From Favolaschia claudopus (Eukaryota; Basidiomycota; Agaricomycetes; Agaricales; Mycenaceae), in assembly GCA_037176885.1 (NCBI GenBank), contig JAWWNJ010000023.1, positions 186,001 through 250,000 of the forward strand: a stretch of DNA of 64,000 nucleotides, read 5' to 3'. Positions within the stretch are counted from its first letter, which is position 1; the number at the start of each line of letters is the position of its first letter. Position numbers and translations under genes: made by a program. Below the pieces are notes generated by a model. That model saw only the letters and a program-made list of their open reading frames with translations. It was not told the origin of the DNA and did not search any database. Shown piece after piece: positions 46,466 through 57,222 of this stretch.

Positions 46466-47692
46466 CTAGTTAACTCTCCCCGAATCGTACTCCTCTTTGA
46501 ACCACTGCAAGAGGATTCAACTGTAAGTGAAACGACTATATTCGATAACAAACAACTGACCGCCATAGTTCGCCGAATACCCTCCTCGACGCTCACCTGA
46601 GGTTCATATCCCAGCACGCGTCGTGCCTTTGCACAATTGAAATACACCGTGGTGGTCGCCCAAGACACCGCATATGGTGTAAAAATCGCATTCTTGTCTC
46701 CGCGAATCCACGCTATGAACTGAGAAATATAGGCCATCACAAATGCCATCCAGCGCGGGATCACGACGGGCTTCTTAGCGGCAGGTTTAGAGCGGTCAGG
46801 GAAGATGGTATCGAATCCGGCCCAAAGGGCCCGCATGAAATCCCAGAACGGACGAGGCTCTTGGTTCGTTACGAAGAATACTTGTCCAGCAACCTGCTCA
46901 CTGATTTCGGGATCATCAAGTTTGGCAGAAGCCAGGAGGATGGCATGCGCGACGTTTTCGACACAGGTGTTGTCGAAGAGATTTTTGTTATCGCCGAGTT
47001 GAACATGCGTAGTACCACTTTGCCACGAGTCGTAGGCACCGAATATGGTTTCTTTGTCCATTGGACTGCAAATCAAGTCAAGAAAAAAATTCCGCGCGAA
47101 GGGATTCTCGGCTTACCCAAACAAGCCAGCAGAACGAATGACAACGGTTCGCAGTGCATTTGGGTCATTGGCGGCGATGATATTCTGCTCAGCCAACACC
47201 TTGGAGGTCGCATAAGGGTGAGGAGTTTTTCTGGGATAAGGCAGTGTTTCGTCCCCATTTTCAATAGGTCGTCCATCGAATACAGTCGAGGAAGAGCTGA
47301 AGTATACGAGCTTGCGGACGCCGGCGGCTTTCGCAGCTGCGATAACACATTTTGTCCCTTCTACATTTACGCGATGAAAAATGGAGGGATTATGATTGTT
47401 GCCGACGGATATTGGTGTCATTGTGTGAATTATACAGGTCGCTCCTGTCTGTGTTCAGGTTGAATAGTCTGCCATGGAAGTAGCACAAAAAACGCGCCTT
47501 TTGGAGGGCCCTGGATAGGTCGTCGGGATCACAGATGTCGCCTGAGAAACACTCTACATCGTCGTGCCTCTGGGTAGAGTCGAAAACGAAAACAGTGTCC
47601 CCACGAGCCTTTAGCTGTTGCACAACATGTCGCCCAACCAATACGTCGCCTCCAATGACAAGATACACGTCCAGGGAGCTGGTCTGAGTCAT
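46466..47692 (-). CDS. 3-beta-hydroxysteroid dehydrogenase/isomerase family (ERG26-like)
   Basis: Short-chain dehydrogenase of the extended type, closest by motif to C-3 sterol dehydrogenase (C-4 decarboxylase) of ergosterol synthesis. It starts MTQTSSLDVYLVIGGDVLVG, then LKARGDTVFVFDSTQR, FHRVNVEGTKCVIAAAKAAG, KLVYFSSSSTVFDG, and the active-site motif PYATSK (Y-x3-K). Then come RSAGLFG, NLFDNTCVENVAHAILLASA, VFFVTNQEPRPFWDFMRALW, a hydrophobic segment VIPRWMAFVMAYISQFIAWI, YFNCAKARRVLGYEPQVSVE, and WFKEEYDSGRVN at the end. The nucleotide loop reads GGDVLVG, where the family normally has GGxGFLG: the middle glycine is a valine. Y-x3-K and Ser are intact. It may be a diverged paralogue rather than the housekeeping enzyme. 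Confidence 0.85.
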
Positions 47693-48165
47693 GAAGGAGA
47701 AAGAGAGAAAGAAACGGGTTGCGAGTTCACTGACATGTGAATTGCGATCGCGTAAAACGTCTGACTGATCTAATGTCCCGATTTGAGGAGTTGAAAAAAC
47801 GGTCTGTCCCAGGTCTTTCCGCGGTGGTCAAAAACACCTGCGAGGGCGGAGCAAGAAAGGAAATGGACGAGAATCTCCTCCTAGCAGGAGAAAGCTTAGT
47901 ATTGAGAACTTTAATAGGTAGATGATGGCAAGCAAATTGAAGCACTGATCTAACACAATGACGCGACTGAAGTAAGGTCACTGGCATCTGCAACTCTCAA
48001 GTAGAGATATCCAAAAGTACTCGAGCCGTGCACCCTGTCTCTGCGGAGTCTCATTTAACGATTCCTTTATAATTACTTGAGTTATCGTCAAAAACACAAC
48101 CATGCGAACAACACTTTCTTTCCTTCAGGCTTTTACGGAAAGTTTCACATACCTGAGCCATCCCT
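47693..48165. other. Intergenic region
   Basis: 473 bases upstream of the dehydrogenase and downstream of the MFS gene. No gene seen. Confidence 0.4.
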
Positions 48166-50249
48166 TCAAATTTCGTCATCCTCTTCAGGCCACACTTCTG
48201 CTGGAAGCCCCCGCGCGAGCACCAGGGCGCCGCAGGAGAGGATCAAGAAAAAGGCATACACCAGATTCCCGCCCAACAAATTATGCTGCACGGAGAGCGA
48301 AAACAGGGACGTGGATAATGAGGGTGCGATAGCCCGAGCCAATGCAATGGCGCTCTGTGCGATGCCATTGACACTTCCGCGACTCGATTTGGGTGCAGAA
48401 GCCGTGACGAAGAGGAAGATCGCGCCTGGTGGCTGAAGTTGAGATTTATTTTGGAGCTCGTCAATGAGGAGACCGACCGAATCCCGTATCCATCAACGCG
48501 CCGAGAGCCAATATCAAACCGACGAGACAATAAACAATTGTCGTCCGCCCAGATTGTCGGGCAACGGCGCTGATGATGGGGAACAGCGCGAACGCTGGCA
48601 GGCAGGTAATCATGGCGTTCCTGAAGACGCGCTTTTCGCCAAAACGGCGAACCATCCGAGCGAAGAAGATGATTTGAAAGATAGCGGTAAATATACCGTA
48701 TGCTGAGAGGATGACACCAATTTTCGGTGGAGGTAATCCAAGGCCGCCAATCTCAATCGGCATGGCAAGGAATAAGGGTAACAACGCCCCCAAGCTCATG
48801 TTCAAAAACCTGCATGGAATTCGAAATCAATGGGCATAAAGGATGTTAAGTTTCAATAGATACCATAAAGCAATATAGTTCGAGACTGATATCAACACTG
48901 GGAAAATCATTAACTCGCGAAGTGGTCGCGGTCGGATAACAGGAGCGGGGGCAACATTGTCATGCGACGTTGCAACCACATCTTCTCGGCGGGCCTTCTT
49001 TCTAGGGATAGACTTTGAGGGGAAACAGTCGGTGAATGTGTCCACGCGGAGAGTTTGTTCCACAGACCTCTTTGAAGAACGCCAGTACAAAAACACAAGA
49101 CAGGTACACGCAGCTCCCAGTCACTAAACATGGGAGGAAGTACGGAAATAGTTCCCAGAATTTACCAGAGAATATTTCTGGGAAACGATCGTGGGGTCGA
49201 GCAAGACTCCCTCCTGTTAGGTTCAGATTCGTGTTCAGCTTTGGCGTTGCTTCATAAGTAGGCAGAAAATACCTATTAACGGTCCTAAAGAGGCCTGAAG
49301 AAGGATAAGGATACAGACAAAATAAAGACGAATTGGCTCACCCCGATTGCCCATATTACTTCAATCCGTGAATTAAGCTCGCGTAAACAGCAATAACAAA
49401 AAAAAATCTCACTCGGAAGGAAAGCAAACGCTTCGGCTCGATTTGAACTGTCGGTAAGGTCAGTCATAGCAGCCTTCATGACTCCCATATTTCCATTTAG
49501 CAGTCCGCAGACGCATCGGCTTATATGGAGTCGAGTCAAAGGGCTGCATCCCGGAAATTGAAGATTGGGCAAAGTACACACCTAATCGCCAGGGTGATAA
49601 ATGTGCGCGACAATCCAAAGCACAAAGTTGCGGTGCCGGTGCCAAACAAGCCGATGAGGAGGATGGGTTTTCGCTAGTTTTCTTCAAGTCTGCGAATTAC
49701 AGAGGAGGCGGGGAAGTGCGTACACCGATGCGGTCGGAGGCTCGGCTCCATTGAAGGACGGTCGTAAATTCTCCCAAGAAAAACAAGGATTCCTGGGGGT
49801 CGTCTCAGATTCTGAAGTCGTTCATTTGATTTTGTTCACTCAACGATCTGTTCTTGAATCGTCCGCAAGGCGGGCTGACTACTGGATAGTACGACGCACC
49901 ATTCCACTTGATTTTCCTCGTTAATGGTTGAGTGAACCTGCGGAGCTGAGACCACATACGCATAATATCCAACTTTCTTTTCGTCTCCGCCGGTTATGTC
50001 GAGCTCACTGATGAGCTTTTTTCAATCGCACCGGGCGCGCTCCTTAGCAGGCATTCGAGTATTTTACAAGAACGTTCACACCTGGTTGATATACGGGTAG
50101 ATAGATTGACTAGCAAGAGGTTCGCAGATCTGGATGAGCATGATGACGGAAAGCTGCAGCTTGGGCAAGGGTGTGCGCTTCGAGATGCGTTTCGCAGGCC
50201 GCGAGGCGGGAAGGAGAGGCGTTTCTTCGGTGTTGTCCGTAGTAGACAT
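48166..50249 (-). CDS. MFS transporter, drug/zinc-induced-facilitator-like
   Basis: Twelve-helix major facilitator. Exon 1 starts MSTTDNTEETPLLPASRPAK, then PLPKLQLSVIMLIQICEPLA, followed by SQSIYPYINQ, the usual first helix of this fungal subfamily. Next come FLGEFTTVLQWSRASDRIGR with motif A (SDRIGRKPILLIGLFGTG), CVCGLLNGNMGVMKAAMTDL with motif B, GVSLGPLIGGSLARPHDRFP with motif C, and KFWELFPYFLPCLVTGSCVY. A cytosolic loop is rich in charges. The second half contains FLNMSLGALLPLFLAMPIEI, GVILSAYGIFTAIFQIIFFA and GSVNGIAQSAIALARAIAPS. It ends PEEDDEI at 48166. About eight short introns. Substrates are unknown; relatives export xenobiotics or metal chelates. Confidence 0.87.
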
Positions 50250-50432
50250 TTTGAGCAGCCGGTACTAGTCGATGAAAAGAAGAGTCGACGCAAAAGTAAA
50301 ATTGGGAAACGACGAGGGAAATGTCAAATGAGTCATGGCAAAACCTTCATGCGGGATCCGGCGGAACCGGACCACGTCTTGTCACGGCGCCGTCACATCC
50401 CGTGAGCGCGAACCAACTTGCTCTTGACGCCG
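50250..50432. promoter_or_regulatory. Short divergent promoter, MFS/STN1
   Basis: Only 183 bp separate the two starts, so the transporter and STN1-like genes share an upstream region. No TATA box is evident. Confidence 0.45.
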
Positions 50433-52222
50433 ATGTCGTCCTCGAGGCCCTATTCTGAGGCCGAATCTTCGACCAGTCAACGACATGCACCGATTAATCT
50501 TATCTGGAACTGGACACTAACACCGGAAGCTATCGCTCCTTGTTTTGCCCGAGATGTGCTTGATATGGCAGAAAGTGGCGTTCGAGGTTTGTTCTATGGG
50601 TTTCCACTCATTCCTAGCTGAGTATGGAACCCCAGACGCCGAGTTCTTCTGGTTGGGCCGTATTCCTTGTCGAAGTGTGAAGCTAGTTGGGCTCGTGGTA
50701 GGTATCCAGGCGTATGAATCGCGTATTGTGTATCATGGTGAGTAATCTCGCATCCATTGAGCCGCAACTCACGGGTGTGCATAGTGGACGACGGTACTGC
50801 AGTGATAGAATGCCAGCATCGGCCAGCTATGCCCAATCAAGGCAAATCTAAGGACCAGGAAGTGCTCCCCTTGCTGCAGCCGATAGCATATGTGGGATGT
50901 ACGGTCGTCGTAATCGGAAGAGTCGCGTCTTGGCATGACACGCGGAGGATACTGGTCGACACCATAGGTCAGATGTATCATTCTGGCGCAAATTCTTTGA
51001 CAAAACTTGCACAGCGCGCTGTTCTTCTTGCAACGAGGAACCAGAGCATTGGATAAATGTGGGGACTTTGCATAAAACGCACTATTACGTCGCCGAGCCC
51101 TTTACGCTTCCGGCGCGTGCCGCCCCTCAAACACAACCGCCACCCTCTGTGCTCGAGACTGTCTCTAGACCGGCTACTCCGTCTTCGACCCATAGTCACA
51201 GCGTAGCCAGTAGCCCCGTCAAATCCTCCACACAGGCGTCGCCCCATAAACTCCGACATCCTTCTAAGCTACATACTCGCGACCTGACGGACAACGCTTT
51301 TCGAATATACCTCAAACACTTCATGGATTACGCAGACGAACTCGAGCTTGTCCCCCCTGAGCCATCGACTCCGACGAAATCTTCGCGATATACATTGCCA
51401 CCCTCGGACGAAACACCGCGTCCGCATCGACATGAGGCATCGCGGATTGTCCCCATTGACTTTACTCATCCGCCGCCCCCAGCAGACGACGTGACACGCG
51501 GATTCACCTTGTCTTATCTTCGGCGCGTACCAGAGCTTTCTCTGATGGCCAAGCGCGTAGTCAAGGCTGAAGCCAAACGACGTGCGCGGGAGGCTCACAA
51601 ACGCGCCAAAGAGGCCAAAGACGGAGTACCCGGCAAGAAACCCGTCGTAACGCAAACTATGCGCAATGACCAGCAGAAGCTGCATCCGCGCATGAAGCGG
51701 CTTTTCAGCTGGGCTATCTTGCAACTCGTCAAGGAGGGCGACGTTATTTTATGGGAAGGGTCTGTATACCCATGTCCTGCCAAAGGCGCTGCGGATCCGG
51801 ATTCAAGTGCTCTGTGGAAAAGCAGCAGCTCGACTTCCACCGCAGGCGGTAACAGCACGGTGTTCTCATCAGTCAGCATTGCCGAAGACGACGAGGACGA
51901 AGGGGAGCTGACCGACCCCTACTCTGACGAGGAGGCGTATGTCTCACTCACACCTGCTGTTTTGGCCACCACTATCGAGAGTACTATTGCGAAGCTGGTG
52001 GCGCGAGCGGCGGCGCGGGACCAGGCCCGAACAGATTCTAGTCGACCAAGACCACGAATGCGAGGTGGGGGTGCGACAGTGCAGGAGATCATGTCATATC
52101 TGAAGGCCGACGATATGTGGCGAAATCTATCGGAATTTGCTGTAAAGGAGGCATTGGTTTTCCTCAAGGACGAAGGGAGAGCGTGGAACCCCTCGGCCGA
52201 CCGCTGGGACTTGAGTTTATAG
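50433..52222 (+). CDS. STN1: STN1-like CST telomere-capping subunit
   Basis: Single-stranded DNA-binding subunit that caps telomeres and aids C-strand fill-in with TEN1 (and CTC1/CDC13). Exon 1 (50433-50586) gives MSSSRPYSEAESSTSQ, then NLIWNWTLTPEAIAPCFARD. Exon 2 from 50618 carries EYGTPDAEFFWLGRIPCRSV, then KLVGLVVGIQAYESRIVYHV. Exon 3 gives DDGTAVIECQHR and VGCTVVVIGRVASWHDTRRI, the OB-fold core. Exon 4 has THYYVAEPF, a Ser/Pro linker and a long basic helix (VVKAEAKRRAREAHKRAKEA). The C-terminal winged-helix part reads MKRLFSWAILQLVKEGDVIL, later GGATVQEIMSYLKADDMWRN, then FAVKEALVFLKDEGRAWNPS, ending DRWDLSL. Start: first ATG in frame. Length about 530 residues, long for STN1 because of the low-complexity linker and acidic insert. 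Confidence 0.82.
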
Positions 52223-52261
52223 TCTCTTGTAACGGCAACGACGACGATGTGGAAGGCGGGA

Positions 52262-52768
52262 TGGAAGATACCCCAATTTCGAGCTCGTCCTCGGGACCAG
52301 ATTCCACTCCCGCTCCCTCACCGCCATGTTTCTTCTACTGCAAGCAAGCTCTGACACAGCTCGTACCCTCGCATTCAGTCCCCCCTCCTCCCTCTCCACC
52401 GCCCACAGGTACGACATCGACCACACTGCCTACCCACCGACCCGACAATCGCAACCGCAAACTCATCACAAAATACAAATACTCAAACCCATTCAAGTCC
52501 ACCCCATCTGAAAGTGACATGCCACTGACATCCGTTCTGGCAGACAGCGACGTCAGCACCAGCATCGACACTTGTCTTTGCACCAGCACCGGCGTCCTGT
52601 CTGACAACTCGCGCGCGAATCCTGGTCCTATACATTCGATTCGAGTTTTCGAGCCGCGCTCCATATCATTCCTCGATATTGCTCCAATCCCAGCTTCTCG
52701 CGTTTCCGATGGACGCCGTCCTCTGGCTCTGCCCTGCCTCCTTGCGACCCAGCAACAGTATCGGTAGA
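52262..52768 (+). CDS. Possible Ser/Pro-rich small protein
   Basis: An open frame of 168 codons starts at an ATG 40 bases after the STN1-like stop (MEDTPISSSSSGPDS) and includes PPPPSPPPTG and SESDMPLTSVLADSDVSTSI. No domain or splice structure supports it, and an open frame of similar size lies on the opposite strand. It may simply be the 3' UTR of the STN1-like gene. Confidence 0.2.
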
Positions 52769-53705
52769 AAATTACCATACTCTGGCTCCCTTGGCTGCAT
52801 TGGTGTTACTGCAGCAGTGTGGCCCTGTTGGATTCTAAAACTTGGATTTCGGCGTCGCGGCCGCTCTATACTTCCTACTTCTAACTGTGCTGTGTGGCAG
52901 CCTATATCAATAGTACTCATGTTACTGTATGCTTCTCCGCGTAGATGGAACGATTCAAGATGCAGCGATTGACAGACCTCACATAACGAGTTTACTGATT
53001 TTATAGATTCAGTAGGGCCCTCCGGGCATCCCTGGTACCGGGGACCTGGCAAAAATTGTGTGGCTAGAATTGAGTAGCAGTCGGAATCGTCGCGCTCAGC
53101 CTTCAAGTTGCTGGGAGTTGATTTCTTCATTCTCAGAAGCAACGTCTCAAAGTTCGCCCGGCCAACGCGCGCTCCGCGCGCTTGGCCGGCTCAAATTGAG
53201 ACCACCATTGAGGACTCGGTGTTTGATTGAAGATGTTGGCAAGATGGGAGATGTGACAGAATTCATCGGATGGATTATATAATCCATGATCTAGGCCACG
53301 AAAAATGTAACGTTCATTCTGTTTGGAGACCTGGACCTAGAACGGTACCAGGAACACATACATCTATGACCGAGGCGGTGTATTAGTCGATATTGTAATG
53401 AGAAAAATTCCGAATTCTGACATAAGCGATAGTCATGCTCAGAAAATCTGGTTTGTGGGCGGTGACGCATCATGGGCAGTGAGTTGGAAGTCATCGAGAG
53501 GGCCCTAGGCAGGCGCTGAGAAGGGTTTTGGGTTTTTCTGCAACTCGAAGCACGCCAACAGGGCGCGATCAAGTTTTGATCAAGTGTCAACGTGAGCAAA
53601 GAGGGACTTAGCTTGAGACTTAGCAAAATAATCAGCTCACTCCGCAAGTATTCCGTCGCCTTTCTTTATCCATCATGGGTGTTCACCTGGGCAATTCCAC
53701 AGACA
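52769..53705. other. Intergenic region with a strong hairpin
   Basis: No gene seen. The GC-rich hairpin at 53158-53189 is the only clear structure. Confidence 0.5.
53158..53189. repeat. GC-rich hairpin
   Basis: CCGGCCAACGCGCGC is followed, after TCC, by GCGCGCTTGGCCGG. This gives a stem of about 14 bp with one bulged base. Outer words GTCTCAA (about 53144) and TTGAGAC (about 53196) pair as well. It could act as a 3'-end structure or be a short foldback remnant. Confidence 0.6.
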
Positions 53706-55605
53706 ATGGCAACCGACGGCGGCCACAGCTTTTCCAGTATCGCTGGCGGTATCACCCAACTATCGGCGCCGTCGACGCTCTCAGACGACCACCCAAACCC
53801 TGCGAGCGTTGGTCCTGAGCCCATTTCTCAGTCTGCGCCAGTTAACCCTCCACCGGAAGGAGAGCCGGCTTCGCCAGTGAAACGCGGTGTTGGGAGACCA
53901 AAGGGCAGCAAAAACAAAGCGCCGCGTGCGCCACCAGAGCCTGGCGCAGAAAGACGTCCTGTAGGCCGACCGAGAGGCAGCGGAAAGAAAAAAGATCCCT
54001 CAGAGCCGACTGTTAAGCGCCCTGTCGGTCGACCGAGGAAAGACGGCCTTCCGCCAGGGTCAGCAAACAGGACCATGACATTTAGCACCCTTGTTCCACC
54101 TACCTCGGTAAGTGAGACTCGACTTCATTTTTTTTGTAGTGATTTCAATGAATTTTTATCGTTCTACGCAGGCATCTGCTCCGGTCAACTCATGGGTGCC
54201 ATTCTCCGGAAGTATTTCTGCACCTGTGATCCCTTCATCGGTCATCGATCCTGCTTTGCACAATGAATGGGCTGAGCTCGCTCATTCAAGGCCCGAGGAA
54301 TTCCTTGGTGTCCTTCTTGCTGCTCTTCAAGTACCTCCTCTTGGTCCCTCCGTAGAAGACGCTTTCAAGGCACATCTAGGCTCTCTCGCCCCACCCGCAA
54401 CACCTGCCTCCAATTCTGCCAACGTAGCTGCTCAGCAGACTATACCATCTCTGTACTCTATCCTCAAAACGTTCTGGCTCCCCTCTTCCCCCAACTACTT
54501 CGCTCTAACGGCTTCTGCGACATCAGCGCGCACCTTGACATCGCATCGTTTCCTCTACTGGGATCCTCAGCCCCTCGTATTCAACGGCATAGCCTGCCCC
54601 ACCTGCGCCTGTCCCCTCACCAACCGCGGGCGCATTCGCACGGGTCCTATCGCCGTACACGATCTTACTGGCCCTTTTTTCGTCATCGGCTGCGTCTATA
54701 TATGCGCCAATAACCACTCCTATGCCAGCACGGACGAAGCCGTGCGGCGCGCTCTTCCCGATGCCCTCGAGCACGAGTTCCCCGCGCGCCTCCCCGCCGC
54801 CGACATGGGGGTTGGTGCGGATGTGTGGAATTGGCAGGCCCGCGGCGTTTCGCGTGCGTTGTGGAACCTTGTCGTGGGAGCTCTTAACACGGGTCTTTTG
54901 AGAGATGTCATCTTGCGGCTTCTGCATGATGTTCAGCATGGTGTGCCCGAATCACCGGTGAAGATGGAGGAGGATGCGGATGCGGATGCAGATGAGCCGG
55001 TAGACGGTAGTTCGCCGCCAATGGAGGAGGAAGAGGGGTCTGAGGATGCGGTGCAGGCGCCTGGGTCGGGGCAAGGAGATATTGTAGGAGGAGGACCAAG
55101 TGAGGCTGCCATTCAGCCACCTCCGCCGCCGCCGCCAGGCATGGGGCCTCCACCACCAGGTTTTGACCCGGCCTGGGCAGCTGCCAGCATTGACTACCGC
55201 AACAACCCCTACGCACGATTTGCCGTGCCTATGTACCCGCCACCAATCCCCGGAATGATTCCATACGATCCCGTCGCCCAACGCAAGCGCGAATACCCTT
55301 TCGGCGAGCCCGATGTCGGGTCTAGCGGTCAGGGTATCATGAGTGCTGGGGATATGGGGCCCCCGGCGAAGAAGACGCGCAATCCGCGCCATTGCTGTAA
55401 ATGCGGTTCGCAGTCGTGTAAGGGCAAGGGCGGACGCAATTTCTGCACCAACGCGTGTATGGATTGCGGGAAGTTTGAGTGTCAGGGGAGGAATAGTCGC
55501 AGGCCGGATAAGACGTGCGATGCAGGGTGGCCGGAGGGGCAGGCGCCGCCGCAAGTGCAGGCGGGGGAGGGGCATCCTCAGGGACCGGTAAATGCTGCTG
55601 TATGA
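53706..55605 (+). CDS. AT-hook protein with cysteine-rich C-terminus
   Basis: Two exons (53706-54107 and 54172-55605) give 611 residues. The N-terminus carries three AT-hooks at about residues 60-120: GVGRPKGSKNK, PVGRPRGSGKK and PVGRPRKDG, predicting binding to the minor groove of AT-rich DNA. The middle domain (YFALTASATSARTLTSHRFL, then CPTCACPLTNRGRIRTGPIA, then VIGCVYICANNHSYASTDEA) includes a C-x2-C-x-C motif and C/H pairs that look like a zinc-dependent fold. It resembles an uncharacterised domain of Agaricomycete proteins. An acidic and proline-rich linker (PPPPPPPGMGPPPPG) follows. The C-terminus has about ten cysteines: HCCKCGSQSCKGKGGRNFC, then ACMDCGKFECQ and KTCDAGWP. A nuclear chromatin or transcription role is inferred. 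An in-frame upstream GTG is ignored; 53706 is the first suitable ATG. Confidence 0.8.
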
Positions 55606-55801
55606 ATGGACAGTATGGTGCCGTGGGTTTGCATTCGGTTTTTATTGGACTTGGACTTGACTTGGACAGATTGTAGTTTCGCCGGTACGCACAGGATACA
55701 TCGTTGTAACTAAAAGACCTCTGTAACTCGCCTTCCCACTCAATTTCCTGACCTTTCTTCCTCGCAGAACCATGTCTTCTGTACAGCGGGTCAGAACAAG
55801 A

Positions 55802-57163
55802 TCACTGGTCCAATAAGGTACCTACGTCGCGTACGCCGAGAGGCCCGACGTATGTATATGGTTCCAAACCCAAGCACTCGGCGACCGTGACGAGCTCATA
55901 TCCTGCAGCTTGAAATTTCTCCACGACATAGGGCACGAGCTGCTCGCTGAAAGCAGATTCGTTAGCTGACTAGAGCATAGAAACGGCGCATGTCCCGTAC
56001 GCAGTGTTTTCTAGACGCCGCAGTCAGTACAATGAGGGAGAGAGAGACGCCATCAGCGCACTCACTCTTGGTCTCATGATTCAAAGCCAACAAGTTATTG
56101 ACGTGCTCGCCTATGTTTTCATCGTAGTCGTCCTCGCTTTGCTGGACCGTTGCCCCGACGGAGTCTCCCGAACTGTATACCGCGTGTAAGATAACTGAGG
56201 CTGTCCGAGGGGGGAAAAACCGGGATGACAGACTCGAAGTCCCAGGTGATCAGAATTTTGCCGAGCTTGTACGCGACTTGACGGACGAGATCGTCGTAGC
56301 TGCCATAGGCTGAATGTCTTGTTGACGCAGATAGACAGACAGGGAACAGGGGGACGCACGAGGCCGCACGAACGTCGTGTTGATGCCTAAGATCTTGAAT
56401 AGCGCGACTGCGTGAAGAGATAGGTAAGCTGTTCAGCAAGATTTAGCTTGAACGTGAATTACCGTCGATTTTGTTCAACTCATCGACAACTGAAAAGCGG
56501 GTGAGAGCGTGATCCTTGAGGATGGGGAGGACTGACTCTGAGCCTCACTTAGGCCGGTCAAATCTATACAGGCCGCGTTAAGAAGGAAAACATAGTCGTA
56601 GATGGGGAGTCGAGTACCAGCGTGGTCCCATGTGTGCGAGCAAATTTGATGCCCGCTGCGGTATGTCTTTTGGAGACGTGCAGCAACTTTGGTACCGTAG
56701 ATGCACTCGTCTGCGAAGAGGACGGTTACGCCAGAAGGGGAAGCTTCAGATACGCTTACAGTTGTATCCGTCTAGATTAAGAAACAATGTTTGATCAACA
56801 ATGACAACACAGTAGAATTGTGGCTACGCACTGACGAAGAAGGTAGCTTTGACACCCTTGCTGTCGAGATAATCGCTGATCACATTTCTACGAGTGATCT
56901 TCAGGTGAGTGCAGGATTACGACAAACGACCGCGAAAGTTACTCGTAGATATAGGGGCCATCGTCCTGGGCCGGTTCAGCGGGCGAGTCGAGCAAGAAAA
57001 GCGAAAGGAAAAGGATGCTCACGAAGGTGAGAGCGACTTTGTTTGGCTCAGTGCACCCAGAGTAAACTCTAGCCTTGCCATTGGGAGAGGCGGAAAGTAC
57101 GATTAATTGCACAGAGAAAGCCGCGAAGAGCAACAATCCCAGCAAAATCCGAAGCGACAACAT
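55802..57163 (-). CDS. Chitin/polysaccharide deacetylase (CE4, NodB domain)
   Basis: Removes acetyl groups from chitin in the wall or septum. It starts MLSLRILLGLLLFAAFSVQL (signal peptide), with the ATG at 57161-57163; the earlier in-frame codon is TTG. It continues YSGCTEPNKVALTF and, after a 75-nt intron, DDGPYIYE, forming the metal/base motif TFDDGP. Then come DYLDSKGVKATFFVNG, the zinc-binding SHTWDHA, LNEVEVVDELNKIDVALFKI, FVRPPYGSYDDLVRQVAYKL with motif 3 (RPPYGSY), ILITWDFDTGDS, and a C-terminal VEKFQAAGYELVTVAECLGL ending VGTLLDQ. All CE4 motifs are present, so an active enzyme is expected. Eight or so short introns. Confidence 0.9.
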
Positions 57164-57215
57164 GATTAAGGGAGTTGCAGAAGAGGGCGCCAGCAAAGCG
57201 GGTGAAGGCAGCGCA

Positions 57216-57222
57216 ATTTATA
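57216..57222 (-). promoter_or_regulatory. TATA box of the deacetylase
   Basis: The minus strand reads TATAAAT about 55 bases upstream of the ATG at 57163. Confidence 0.45.

Noticed and set aside
54523..55575. Long minus-strand frames over the AT-hook gene
   Set aside because: They are shadows of the GC-rich, proline-coding plus-strand exon and have no domain of their own.
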